Positions 23,675 to 31,706 of a stretch of DNA of 40,695 nucleotides are shown here, piece after piece. The translations under genes were made by a program, and so were the position numbers. The notes under the pieces were generated by a model, which saw only the letters and a program-made list of their open reading frames with translations, made no database searches and was not told the origin of the DNA. Positions within the stretch are counted from its first letter, which is position 1, and each line of letters opens with the position of its first letter. Source of the stretch: Mycobacterium sp. E183. Its GTDB lineage: Bacteria; Actinomycetota; Actinomycetes; Mycobacteriales; Mycobacteriaceae. The stretch lies in contig NZ_LZJN01000181.1 of the NCBI RefSeq assembly GCF_001667735.1, positions 1 through 40,695 on the forward strand, in the 5' to 3' direction.

Positions 23675-24772
23675 TCAGTGCGCCGCCGGATACAACTCGA
23701 CCTCGTGCGCTTTGACCGAGAACCACACCCTTTCCCCGGGCGCCAGCCGCAGCTCCGATGCGGCGTCGACCGTGATCTCCGCGGCCAGGCCGGGCGCACC
23801 GTCGGGTTGCTGCTCGCCGCGCACCAGCACCGCCGCCCCGCGGATGTCCAGCTCCGCCACCGTCACCTCGACCGTGTTGCGCGGGCTGCCGTGCGGTCGG
23901 TCCCGATAGATCGCCACCGCCGTGGGCGGGAACACCGCAATCGCATTCTGGCCCGCGGCGAGCCCCTCACCCCCCGGCGCCGCATGCCAGCGCACGCCGG
24001 AGCGCGCGTCCAGTGCGGCGTCCGCGGCGGCCGTCCCGTTGACCAGGTTGACGCCCGCGATCCGCGCCCCGAAGTGACTGCGCGGCGCGGTGAGCACGTC
24101 GGAAACGGGACCGATCTCGGCGATCTTGCCGGACTCGAGCACCAGCACCCGGTCGGCCAGCGTGAACACGTCGAGCAGGTCGTGCGTAATCAGGACCACC
24201 GCGCAGCCGGTGCGGGCGACCACGCGCCTCAGTACCGCGCGAATGCTCGCGGCCGCCGCGACGTCAAGACCGTTCAGCGGCTCGTCCAGCAGCAGCACGT
24301 CGGGCTCGGCGGCCAGCGCCCGCGCCACCGCCACGCGCTGGGCTTGCCCGCCGGACAGCTGCCGCGCCTTGCGGTCGGCGAACCGCTCGGCGTCCACCTC
24401 GCGCAGCCAGCGCAGGGCCGCCGCCCTCCCCGCGGCTCGTCGTGTTCGCAGCCCCCCGCCCCGGCTGCGCGTCCCGAAGGCCACGTTGGCGGCGACGCTC
24501 ATGTGCGGGAACAACAACGGGTCCTGCATGAGCAGGCCGACGCGGCGGTCATGGGTTGCCACGTTGACCCCGGCCGCGGTGTCGGTCAGCACCCGGTCGC
24601 CCAGCCGCACCACCCCGTGGTCCGGGCGAACCAGCCCGGCGATCACATGCAGCGCGGTGGATTTGCCCGCGCCGTTGGGCCCCAGGACCGCAAGGACTTC
24701 GCCGGCCGACACGGTGAACTCCACGTCCAGTCGGCGGTCCGCGACGTCGGCGCGCAGCTGCAGTTCGCTCAT
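23675..24772 (-). CDS. modC: Molybdate ABC transporter ATP-binding protein ModC
   Basis: 365 aa from the ATG whose complement is 24770-24772. ABC motifs: Walker A GPNGAGKST (31-39), Q-loop in LLMQDPLLFPHMSVAANVAFG, signature LSGGQ (139-143), Walker B LLLDEPLNGLD (about 160-170) and the switch His in ITHDLLDVF. A C-terminal TOBE/MOP-like domain (about 290-365, ending GERVWFSVKAHEVELYPAAH) is the oxyanion-sensing part typical of ModC. The modB stop lies 8 bp upstream, so the two are co-transcribed. It energises import of molybdate for molybdopterin enzymes. Confidence 0.95.
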   Translation of the reverse strand: MSELQLRADVADRRLDVEFTVSAGEVLAVLGPNGAGKSTALHVIAGLVRPDHGVVRLGDRVLTDTAAGVNVATHDRRVGLLMQDPLLFPHMSVAANVAFGTRSRGGGLRTRRAAGRAAALRWLREVDAERFADRKARQLSGGQAQRVAVARALAAEPDVLLLDEPLNGLDVAAAASIRAVLRRVVARTGCAVVLITHDLLDVFTLADRVLVLESGKIAEIGPVSDVLTAPRSHFGARIAGVNLVNGTAAADAALDARSGVRWHAAPGGEGLAAGQNAIAVFPPTAVAIYRDRPHGSPRNTVEVTVAELDIRGAAVLVRGEQQPDGAPGLAAEITVDAASELRLAPGERVWFSVKAHEVELYPAAH

Positions 24773-24780
24773 GGCCCCGG

Positions 24781-25620
24781 CTATCTCGTTTCGTCTCCGG
24801 TCAGCCGGCGGGCGCCGAGCCCCAGCACCACCAGCGCCGCCACCGCGACCAAGAGGATCGACAGCGCGACCGCGGCGTCGGCGTCGGTGACCCGCTGCAA
24901 ATAGATCTCCAGCGGCAGCGTGCGGGTGACCCCTTGGCGGGACCCGGCGAACGTCAGCGTGGCGCCGAACTCCCCCAGCGAGCGGGCGAACGCCAGCACC
25001 GCGCCCGACGCCAGGCCCGGCAGTAGCAGCGGCAGGGTGATTCGCCACCAGACGGTGCTGGGCCGCGCCCCCAGGGTCGCCGCCACCACCTCGAAGTCGG
25101 CGCCGGCGGTGCGCGCGGCGCCCTCCAGGGAGATCACCAGGAACGGCAGCGACACGAAGGTCTGCGCCAACACCACCGCGGTGGTGCTGAACGCGATGCT
25201 GACACCGGCGGCCTCGAGGTACTTGCCGAGCAGCCCGAGCCGGCCGAACGCGTACAGCAGCGCGATCCCCCCGACGACCGGCGGCAACACCAAGGGCAGC
25301 AGGATAAATGGTCGCAGCAGCCGCACCGGTCGCGCGGTGCTGCGGGCCAGCACCAGGGCCATCGGGACGCCAAACAGCACGCAGAGCACGGTGCTGGCCG
25401 CGGCGGTCTTGAGGCTGAGCAGCAGGGCGGTTCGCGACGACGCGCTGGCGATCAGTGACCAGAAGTTGGGCCAGTCGACCTTGATCGCGATGGCGAGTAG
25501 CGGCAGCACCACGAACCCGGTCCCCGCGGCGGCGGGAACGTACACCCACCGCGGTAGATCGGCGCGACGCTCGCTAATGCTTGGACCCCAACCATGATCG
25601 GGCGATGAACACCGCCCCAA
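24781..25620 (-). CDS. modB: Molybdate ABC transporter permease ModB
   Basis: Membrane permease with five or six spans (for example VYVPAAAGTGFVVLPLLAIAI) and the EAA loop EGAARTAGADFEVVAATLGARPSTVWWRITLPLLLPG typical of the ModB/CysTW family. The start is uncertain. A TTG at 25620 gives 279 aa; an ATT at 25578 (265 aa) or a GTG at 25545 (254 aa) are alternatives. The DLPRW residues before the first span look conserved with M. tuberculosis ModB from memory, which argues against the shortest form. It overlaps nothing, and modC follows after 8 bp. Unlike the usual modABC operon, modA is not immediately upstream; a divergent cyclase-ATPase gene separates them. Confidence 0.9.
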   Translation of the reverse strand: MGRCSSPDHGWGPSISERRADLPRWVYVPAAAGTGFVVLPLLAIAIKVDWPNFWSLIASASSRTALLLSLKTAAASTVLCVLFGVPMALVLARSTARPVRLLRPFILLPLVLPPVVGGIALLYAFGRLGLLGKYLEAAGVSIAFSTTAVVLAQTFVSLPFLVISLEGAARTAGADFEVVAATLGARPSTVWWRITLPLLLPGLASGAVLAFARSLGEFGATLTFAGSRQGVTRTLPLEIYLQRVTDADAAVALSILLVAVAALVVLGLGARRLTGDETR

Positions 25621-25692
25621 CCTAGCGCCCGAGAGCCGAGGTTTCCGCCGATGTGCGAGGTAGAAGCAGGTGCGTTGTGAGATTCTGCTGGG

Positions 25693-28362
25693 GTGTCCGC
25701 TCGGCCGGCGGCCGCTCCTTCGGGGGTGGTGACGTTTCTGTTCACCGACGTCGAGGGCTCGACGCGTCGGTGGGAGGCCGACGCGGACGGGATGCGGGTG
25801 GCCCTCGCGGCCCATGACGACGCGTTGCGCACCGCGATCGAGGCGCACGGGGGCTGGTTGTTCAAGCACACCGGTGACGGCGTGTGCGCGGCGTTCGCCT
25901 CGCCGCGCGCGGCGGTCGATGCCGCCGTGGCCGCACAGCGCTCACTCGAGTTGCCGGTGCGGATGGGGCTGGCGACCGGCGAGGCCGAGCTGCGCGACGG
26001 CGACTACTTCGGCACGGTGCTCAATCGTGCGGCGCGCGTGATGGCCGCCGGGCACGGCGGTCAGATCCTGGTGGCCGCGTCGACGGCAGGCTTGCTGAGC
26101 GGCGTGGATCTGGTCGACCTGGGACCCCGTCGGTTGCGGGACGTCCCCATGCCGGTCGGCGTGTTTCAGGTCCGAGCCGCCGGCCTGCGGGCCGACTTTC
26201 CGCCGCTGCGGGCGCTGGACACGAGTCCGGGCAACCTGCGGCCCGCCCACACGAGCTTGATCGGCCGCGAGGCCGCCGTTGCCGACATCGAAGCGGCGGT
26301 CAAGACGCATCGTTTGGTGACGCTGACCGGAGTGGGTGGGGTCGGCAAGACCCGCCTCGCGTTAGAGGTGGCCACGCGGTTGGCTGATGAATTCCCGGAC
26401 GGGGCGTGGCTTTTCGAGTTGGCCGCGGTGACCGACCCGGCGGCGGTTCCCGACGCGGTCGCGGCGGTGTTGGGCATCACCCAGCAGCCGGGCCAGACCG
26501 TCGGCGAGTCGGTCGCTGCCGCATTGGAGGGCCGGGTAAGGCTGTTGGTGCTCGACAACTGCGAGCACGTGCTCGACGCCGCCGCCCAGCTGATCGAAGC
26601 CATCCTCGCACGATCGGCCTCCGTGAAGATCCTTGCCACCAGCCGCGAAGGACTGGGAATTCCCGACGAGCAGGTGCGGCCCGTCCGTTCCCTGGACGTG
26701 GCGGGCGTCCACTCCGCGGCTGTTACCCTGTTTACCGAACGCGCCCAAGGCATTTCGGCGGGCTTCTCGATGGTCGACGGCCGTGATGCCGCCGCCGTCA
26801 CCGAAATCTGTCAGCGGCTGGACGGGATTCCCCTAGCCATCGAGCTGGCCGCGTCGCGGATGGCGTCAATGACCGCCAGTGAAGTGCGTGACCGCCTCGA
26901 CCACCGCTTCAGGCTGCTGGTCGGTGCGCGGCGCGGCCTGGAGCGCCACCACACGCTGCGCCACGCCGTGGCCTGGTCCTACGACCTTCTCGACGACGAC
27001 GAAAAGGCAGTGCTGGCACGCTGTTCGGTGTTCGCGGGCGGATTCGACCTCGAAAGTGCCTGCGCCGTAATGGGCGCCGAGGATGAGTACGTGATTCTGG
27101 ACCTGCTCGATGCCTTGGTGCGCAAGTCGCTGCTGGTCGTCGACCGGTCTTCGGGGCGCACCCGGTTTTCGATGCTCGAGACGATCCGCCAATTCGCCGA
27201 GGAACAGCTCATCGCCTCCGGCGCTGCGGGAGAGATCCGCGCCGCGCATGCCCGCCATTTCGCCGGGCGCGAGGCCGACGTCATGGCGCTGTGGGACGGC
27301 CCGCGCCAGCGTGAGGCATACGACTGGCTCACGGTCGAGTTGGCCAACTTGCGCACCGCCTTTCGCTGGTCGACCGAACACGGCGACCTGGATGCGGGTG
27401 CGGCCATCGCCGCATACGCGGGCTTGCTTGGTCCGTTTCTCGAGAACTACGAACCCATCGCCTGGGCCGAAGAAATGGTCGAACCCCTTCGTGCCGTCGA
27501 CCACCCACGGCTGGCAGCCGTGTGCGTGGGGGCATCGCTGGCCGTTCTGGTCGGCCGGTACCAAGAGGCCGTGCGCTACAGCGAAATCGGTGAGACGGTC
27601 ATCGCCGCCGCCAGCGACAAGGTGTCGTCGTTCGGGGAGGCCTTTCTCGGCAGCGCGTATTTGTTCGTCGGGCAGCCCGAACGGTATCTCGAGCTATGCC
27701 GGGCCCAGGTGGGGCGCGGTGGGGACGCCAACACTTTCGCCAGGGCAAACCTGGTGTTCGCTCTGGCCGTCTGCGGTTCGTCTGACGGGGCGTTGGCAAC
27801 GGGCGAGGGCCTCATCGATGCCGCCGAGGCCACCGGGAATCCATGGGTGCTCGCCTACGCACTCTTCGTGTATGGGTACGCGGTCCGTGCGACCGATCCG
27901 GATCGCGCCCTCGCGGCGCTGCGCCGCAGTCTGCTCGTCGCGCGGGATAGCGGCAACCGGTTCTACGAGACCCAATTCCCGTACTGGGCCGCCGGACTCA
28001 TGGCCGAGCAAGGGGACCCCGGGGCGGCGGTGGATCACCTCGCCTCGGCCATCCGCAACAACCACGAGTCGGGCAACATCGGCATGATGTACAACGCGCT
28101 CGCCGTCCTCGCCGTGTTCCTCAACCGGCTAGGACACTACGAACCGGCTGCCACCATCGCCGGTTTGGCGGCGGTCAGCCCGATGGCAGCAACGACCTTG
28201 CCCGAACTCGCAGAAATGATCGCCGACCTTCGCGAGGTCCTCGGTGACCAAACCTACGAATCGCTCGCCCGCAAGGGTGAGACGATGACCACCGCCGAGA
28301 TGGTGACCTACGCCTATGGCCAAATCGACCAGGCCCGAACGGGTTTCGGACCGCCGCGCTGA
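25693..28362 (+). CDS. Class III nucleotidyl cyclase fused to a STAND/NB-ARC-like ATPase and TPR-like region
   Basis: 889 aa from GTG 25693. The cyclase domain (about 11-165) has both metal Asp residues (D19 in FLFTDVEGS, D62 in KHTGDG), a Lys (K58) near the purine-selecting position, and the transition-state Asn/Arg pair N111/R115 in VLNRAARV, so it looks catalytically competent. The ATPase has Walker A GVGGVGKT (213-220) and Walker B LLVLDNCEH (284-292), then ILATSREGL (sensor) and GIPLAIELAASR (GxP-type motif). From about 520 on, the protein is helical and TPR-like. M. tuberculosis relatives (Rv0386, Rv2488c type) usually carry a C-terminal LuxR helix-turn-helix; none is evident here. It lies between modB and modA on the opposite strand; its stop abuts that of modA. 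Confidence 0.93.
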   Translation: MSARPAAAPSGVVTFLFTDVEGSTRRWEADADGMRVALAAHDDALRTAIEAHGGWLFKHTGDGVCAAFASPRAAVDAAVAAQRSLELPVRMGLATGEAELRDGDYFGTVLNRAARVMAAGHGGQILVAASTAGLLSGVDLVDLGPRRLRDVPMPVGVFQVRAAGLRADFPPLRALDTSPGNLRPAHTSLIGREAAVADIEAAVKTHRLVTLTGVGGVGKTRLALEVATRLADEFPDGAWLFELAAVTDPAAVPDAVAAVLGITQQPGQTVGESVAAALEGRVRLLVLDNCEHVLDAAAQLIEAILARSASVKILATSREGLGIPDEQVRPVRSLDVAGVHSAAVTLFTERAQGISAGFSMVDGRDAAAVTEICQRLDGIPLAIELAASRMASMTASEVRDRLDHRFRLLVGARRGLERHHTLRHAVAWSYDLLDDDEKAVLARCSVFAGGFDLESACAVMGAEDEYVILDLLDALVRKSLLVVDRSSGRTRFSMLETIRQFAEEQLIASGAAGEIRAAHARHFAGREADVMALWDGPRQREAYDWLTVELANLRTAFRWSTEHGDLDAGAAIAAYAGLLGPFLENYEPIAWAEEMVEPLRAVDHPRLAAVCVGASLAVLVGRYQEAVRYSEIGETVIAAASDKVSSFGEAFLGSAYLFVGQPERYLELCRAQVGRGGDANTFARANLVFALAVCGSSDGALATGEGLIDAAEATGNPWVLAYALFVYGYAVRATDPDRALAALRRSLLVARDSGNRFYETQFPYWAAGLMAEQGDPGAAVDHLASAIRNNHESGNIGMMYNALAVLAVFLNRLGHYEPAATIAGLAAVSPMAATTLPELAEMIADLREVLGDQTYESLARKGETMTTAEMVTYAYGQIDQARTGFGPPR

Positions 28363-29121
28363 TCAGGGCTTGGCGAACCCCGCCTGGGCCAGGATGTTTT
28401 GGCCGACGTCACCGGTCACCATGGCCACGAACCGCTTCGCCAGCGACGCTTGCGGCGCCTTGTTCATCACCGCGATCGGATAGACGTTCACCGCGCCGGC
28501 GGCCTCCGGGAAGCTGACGGTCGTCACCTTGTTCCCGGCGCTGTGGGCGTCGGTGACATAGACGAGCCCGGCGTCCGCCTGCCCCGTGGTGACCTTGTTG
28601 AGGACGTCCGTCACGCTCGGTTCCTCGCTCACCGGGTTGAGGTGGACGCCGGTGCTGTCCTCGACGCGCCGGGTCGCCGACCCGCAGGGCACCGGCTTCT
28701 GGCAGACGACCACGGCCACCCCCGGCCTCGCGAGGTCGGCGAACGACCCGACCTGCCTCGGGTTGCCCGGCGCGGTGACGATCACCAGCGTGTTCGAGGC
28801 GAAGTTCGTCGGGTCGCCGGCGACCAAGCCGGCCTTGGCGACCGTGTCCATCTGCGCGGTGTCCGCCGACGCGAAGACATCGGCGGCGGCGCCCTGCGTC
28901 AACTGGGTGGCCAGTTCCGACGATCCCGCGAATTCGAAGTCGACGTTGCTGCCGGCGTTCTGGGCCTTGAACAGCGCTCCGATCTGGGTGAACGCGGGCT
29001 TCAGCGAGGCGGCGGCGAACACCACCAGCGTCCCGGGCGCCGCCGGTTTCGATCCGCACCCGATCAGGGCCGCCATCAGCATCGTCGAGACGAAACCGGC
29101 CAGGAGTCCGATCCGAGGCAT
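28363..29121 (-). CDS. modA: Molybdate-binding lipoprotein ModA
   Basis: 252 aa. A lipoprotein signal ends in LIGC with the lipidated Cys at residue 22, anchoring it outside the membrane. The mature domain has the periplasmic-binding fold of ModA: LVVFAAASLKPAFTQIG (oxyanion-binding Ser), FEFAGSSELATQLTQGAAADVFASAD, and GLVYVTDAHSAGNKV with the late Tyr. It captures molybdate or tungstate for ModBC. It stands apart from modBC because a plus-strand gene of 2.67 kb intervenes, so it must have its own promoter within 29122-29355. Its stop abuts the cyclase gene stop inside TGATCA. Confidence 0.95.
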   Translation of the reverse strand: MPRIGLLAGFVSTMLMAALIGCGSKPAAPGTLVVFAAASLKPAFTQIGALFKAQNAGSNVDFEFAGSSELATQLTQGAAADVFASADTAQMDTVAKAGLVAGDPTNFASNTLVIVTAPGNPRQVGSFADLARPGVAVVVCQKPVPCGSATRRVEDSTGVHLNPVSEEPSVTDVLNKVTTGQADAGLVYVTDAHSAGNKVTTVSFPEAAGAVNVYPIAVMNKAPQASLAKRFVAMVTGDVGQNILAQAGFAKP

Positions 29122-29355
29122 GGATGCACCCTAACCCGCCGACGATGCGGAGCTATTGCAGGCCTAACGGCGCAAAAAAGTGTGGGTCGAATAGTTACGG
29201 AAATGATCCGCGCGTCGCGGCGCGAACAATTTCGCCGACTAGCTACTGTCCAGTAACATGGACGCATACTGATGCCATAACGTGCTGAGATCCCAGGCCG
29301 GTCCGTCATTCGATCCGCAGCAGGATCTGGGTTCAACGTTGAACACGAGGAGGTC
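29122..29355. promoter_or_regulatory. Divergent promoter region with two operator-like palindromes
   Basis: 234 bp between modA (minus) and the SDR-like gene (plus). TACTGTCCAGTA (29244-29255) is a 5-2-5 palindrome overlapping GTCCA-N6-TGGAC (29248-29263). GTTCAACGTTGAAC (29331-29344) is a perfect 14-bp palindrome just before GAGGAGGT (29347-29354), the ribosome-binding site of the plus-strand gene. These look like sites for dimeric regulators such as TetR- or MarR-type proteins. No molybdenum-cofactor riboswitch-like structure was recognised. Confidence 0.5.
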
Positions 29356-30033
29356 ATGGCAGTGGAAGTGCTGGTCACCGGTGGAGACACCGAACTTGGA
29401 CGCACAGTGGCCGAAGGCTTCCGCGATGACGGTCACAAGGTGACCCTCGTGGGCGCACGGCGCAGCGACCTCGAGATCGCCGCCAAGGAACTCGACGTCG
29501 ACGCGATCGTCTGCGACACCACCGACCCGGCGAGCCTGACCGAGGCCCGTCCCCTGTTCCCCCACCATCTGGACACCATCGTCAACGTGCCGGCTCCCAC
29601 CTGGGAGGCCGGCGACCCCCGCGCGTACTCGATCGCCGACACGGCCAACGCCTGGCGGAATGCCCTGGACGCCACGGTGCTATCGGCCGTGCTGACGGTG
29701 CAGACCGTGGGCGATCACTTGCGCTCGGGTGGCTCCATCATCAGCGTGGTGCCGGAGAACCCGCCCGCCGGAAGCGTCGACGCCGCGATCAAGGCGACCC
29801 TGTCGAATTGGGTCGCCGGACAGGCGGGCATCTTCGGCACCCGCGGCATCACGGTCAACGCCGTCGCCAGCGGGCGCAGCGCGCAGCCCGGCTACGACGG
29901 CCTGTCGCGCACGCCCCCGTCGGTCGCCGGCGAGGTGGCCCGGCTGGCCCTGTTCCTGACCACCCCGGCGGCCCGCCACATCACCGGCCAGACGCTGCAC
30001 GTCAGCCACGGCGCGCTCGCCCAATTCGGCTGA
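29356..30033 (+). CDS. SDR-fold protein with degenerate catalytic site (Rv1856c-type)
   Basis: 225 aa, short for an SDR. ATG 29356 follows GAGGAGGT. The N-terminal loop reads VTGGDTELG (7-15) rather than TGxxxGxG. The catalytic Tyr of YxxxK is not visible: the equivalent stretch is GSVDAAIKATLSNW, keeping the Lys but with Asp where Tyr would be. The C-terminal GQTLHVSHGALAQFG matches the usual 'G..l.vdGG' end only loosely. It may bind a dinucleotide without ordinary dehydrogenase chemistry. It precedes the F420-dependent oxidoreductase gene by 59 bp, as Rv1856c precedes Rv1855c. Confidence 0.87.
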   Translation: MAVEVLVTGGDTELGRTVAEGFRDDGHKVTLVGARRSDLEIAAKELDVDAIVCDTTDPASLTEARPLFPHHLDTIVNVPAPTWEAGDPRAYSIADTANAWRNALDATVLSAVLTVQTVGDHLRSGGSIISVVPENPPAGSVDAAIKATLSNWVAGQAGIFGTRGITVNAVASGRSAQPGYDGLSRTPPSVAGEVARLALFLTTPAARHITGQTLHVSHGALAQFG

Positions 30034-30092
30034 GGGCGTAATCGCGGCGCGAGCCGTTTCGTCGCGCGTGGAGCGGCACTACGGTAGACCGC

Positions 30093-31010
30093 GTGGCTAT
30101 TCGACTCGGTCTGCAGATTCCCAACTTCTCCTACGGCACCGGGGTGGACAAGCTCTTCCCCACTGTCATCGCTCAGGCCCGCGAGGCCGAATCCGCCGGC
30201 TTCGACTCGGTCTTCGTGATGGACCACTTCTACCAACTGCCCATGTTGGGCGACCCCGACCAACCGATGCTGGAGGCCTACACCGCCCTGGGCGCGCTGG
30301 CCACCGCCACCGAGCGAGTCCAGTTGGGCACCTTGGTGACCGGCAACACCTACCGCAATCCCGCGCTGCTGGCCAAGACCATCACCACCCTCGACGTGGT
30401 GAGCCAGGGCCGCGCCATCCTCGGCATCGGAACCGGCTGGTTCGAACTCGAGCATGACCAACTGGGTTTCGAATTCGGCACTTTCACCGACCGATTCAAC
30501 CGGCTCGAGGAGGCGCTGCAGATCATCCTGCCGATGATCAAGGGCGAGCGGCCGACCTTCTCGGGCAAGTGGTACCAGGTGCGCGAGGCGATGGCGAATC
30601 CCCGCTTCCGCGACCACATTCCGCTGATGATCGGGGGCAGCGGTGAGAAGAAGACGATCCCCCTCGCCGCGCGCCACTTCGATCACCTCAACGTCATCGC
30701 CGGATTCGACGAACTGCCGGGCAAATTGGACGTCGTGCGGCGGCGCTGCGAAGAGATCGGCCGCGACCCGGCGACGCTGGAAACCAGCACGCTGACCACG
30801 GTGCTGGTCGACGAGAACACCAAGCCGGACCAGATTCCGGCCGAGATGACCCAGCGCATGGTGGTCGGCGGCCCCGAGTCGGTCGCCGAGCAGATCAAAA
30901 CCAAGGTGGTGGACGCCGGCATCGACGGCGTCATCATCAACCTGCCCTTCTACGCCCCCGGCGTGATCAGCTCCGTAGGTGAGGCGCTGCGCCCGGTTGT
31001 CGGCCTGTAG
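30093..31010 (+). CDS. LLM-class F420-dependent oxidoreductase (Rv1855c-type)
   Basis: 305 aa from GTG 30093. It is a luciferase-like TIM barrel: LGLQIPNFSYG start, FDSVFVMDHFYQLP, RVQLGTLVTGNTYRNPALLAKTITTLDVVSQGRAILGIGTGWFELEH (the cofactor-contacting block typical of F420-dependent members), and PLMIGGSGEKKT. The C-terminal PFYAPGVISSVGEAL is also typical. Such enzymes transfer hydride between F420 and an organic substrate; the substrate is not known. A hairpin at 31018-31055 follows the stop. Confidence 0.92.
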   Translation: MAIRLGLQIPNFSYGTGVDKLFPTVIAQAREAESAGFDSVFVMDHFYQLPMLGDPDQPMLEAYTALGALATATERVQLGTLVTGNTYRNPALLAKTITTLDVVSQGRAILGIGTGWFELEHDQLGFEFGTFTDRFNRLEEALQIILPMIKGERPTFSGKWYQVREAMANPRFRDHIPLMIGGSGEKKTIPLAARHFDHLNVIAGFDELPGKLDVVRRRCEEIGRDPATLETSTLTTVLVDENTKPDQIPAEMTQRMVVGGPESVAEQIKTKVVDAGIDGVIINLPFYAPGVISSVGEALRPVVGL

Positions 31011-31017
31011 CAGCCGA

Positions 31018-31055
31018 CGCCGCGGGCCGTGGGGTCGCGGTTTGGCCCCGCGGCG
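31018..31055 (+). terminator. Hairpin after the F420 oxidoreductase gene
   Basis: CGCCGCGGG (31018-31026) pairs with CCCGCGGCG (31047-31055). The stem extends by CC/GG if one C is bulged. It begins 7 bases past the TAG stop at 31008-31010. There is no U-tract. Confidence 0.45.
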
Positions 31056-31126
31056 GTAATACTTCCGTGTAGCAGCGTTTACCTGCGCCACCCGGGCGCA
31101 GCGCGGAAGAAGAGGCCGGGAAGGCA

Positions 31127-31507
31127 ATGAAGACAGCAGCCCTGGCGTTGATGGTGGCCGGCGTGGCGTTTGTCGCACCCCCGCTCGCGCATGCCGGCGG
31201 CGACGGGATCGCGATGGCGATATCGGACTCCACCGGCCACATCGACATCGCCGACGGCGCCTCGAGCGTGGGTGCGGCCGAGAAGGCGGTTATGGAGACC
31301 TGCCGCAAGACGATCAGCGACTGCCGCCTGCTGGCCAGTGGGCAGGGTGGGTGCGTGGCGCTGGTGATGAACGCGTCGAAGACCAAATACTTCGGGGGCT
31401 GGGGCCCGACGCCCGAAGAGGCGGAGGCACAGGCGCTCTCACGCGCCCCCGGCGGAACGATCCAGGCGGGCCACGACCACTGCGTGGGCGGAGGCTCGAG
31501 CCAATAA
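31127..31507 (+). CDS. Secreted DUF4189-domain protein
   Basis: 126 aa. The signal peptide is residues 1-23 (MKTAALALMVAGVAFVAPPLAHA, cleavage after AHA). The mature domain has the DUF4189 pattern: IAMAISDSTGHIDIADGASSVGAAEKAVMETCRKTISDCRLLAS, QGGCVALVM, YFGGWGPTPEEAEAQALS and a last Cys near the end. Four cysteines (in METC, SDC, GGC and DHC) would pair as two disulfides. Similar secreted proteins exist elsewhere in mycobacteria (such as Rv1269c and Rv1813c); function unproven. It lies between the F420 oxidoreductase and ndh genes, a place not occupied in M. tuberculosis. Confidence 0.88.
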   Translation: MKTAALALMVAGVAFVAPPLAHAGGDGIAMAISDSTGHIDIADGASSVGAAEKAVMETCRKTISDCRLLASGQGGCVALVMNASKTKYFGGWGPTPEEAEAQALSRAPGGTIQAGHDHCVGGGSSQ

Positions 31508-31706
31508 CGGCGGCCTCGTGCCAGCGGGCCGGCGACCCTGATAGTTGCGCCACAGTGGCCGGCGCCCACCAGGGTTTTCGCCCCCAACACCGTTAGTGTT
31601 GCAAACAACACATGCGTATCAACTAGGTTTCCGGGTACCCGCCTGGCTAGCGTTGTGGCTAACTGCAGTCGCGTGTCCAAAAGCCCCCGTCAGGAGCAGC
31701 GGAAAC
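31508..31706. promoter_or_regulatory. ndh upstream region with inverted repeat
   Basis: 199 bp leading to ndh. GTGTTG-CAAA-CAACAC (31596-31611) is a 6-4-6 inverted repeat about 95 bases before the ndh start and is AT-richer than its surroundings, as expected near a promoter or operator. AGGAGCAG (31692-31699) probably serves as the ribosome-binding site for ATG 31707. Confidence 0.35.

Noticed and set aside
29122..29355. Molybdenum-cofactor or tungstate riboswitch upstream of modA
   Set aside because: The region was read for the characteristic multi-stem pattern. Only short palindromes are present.
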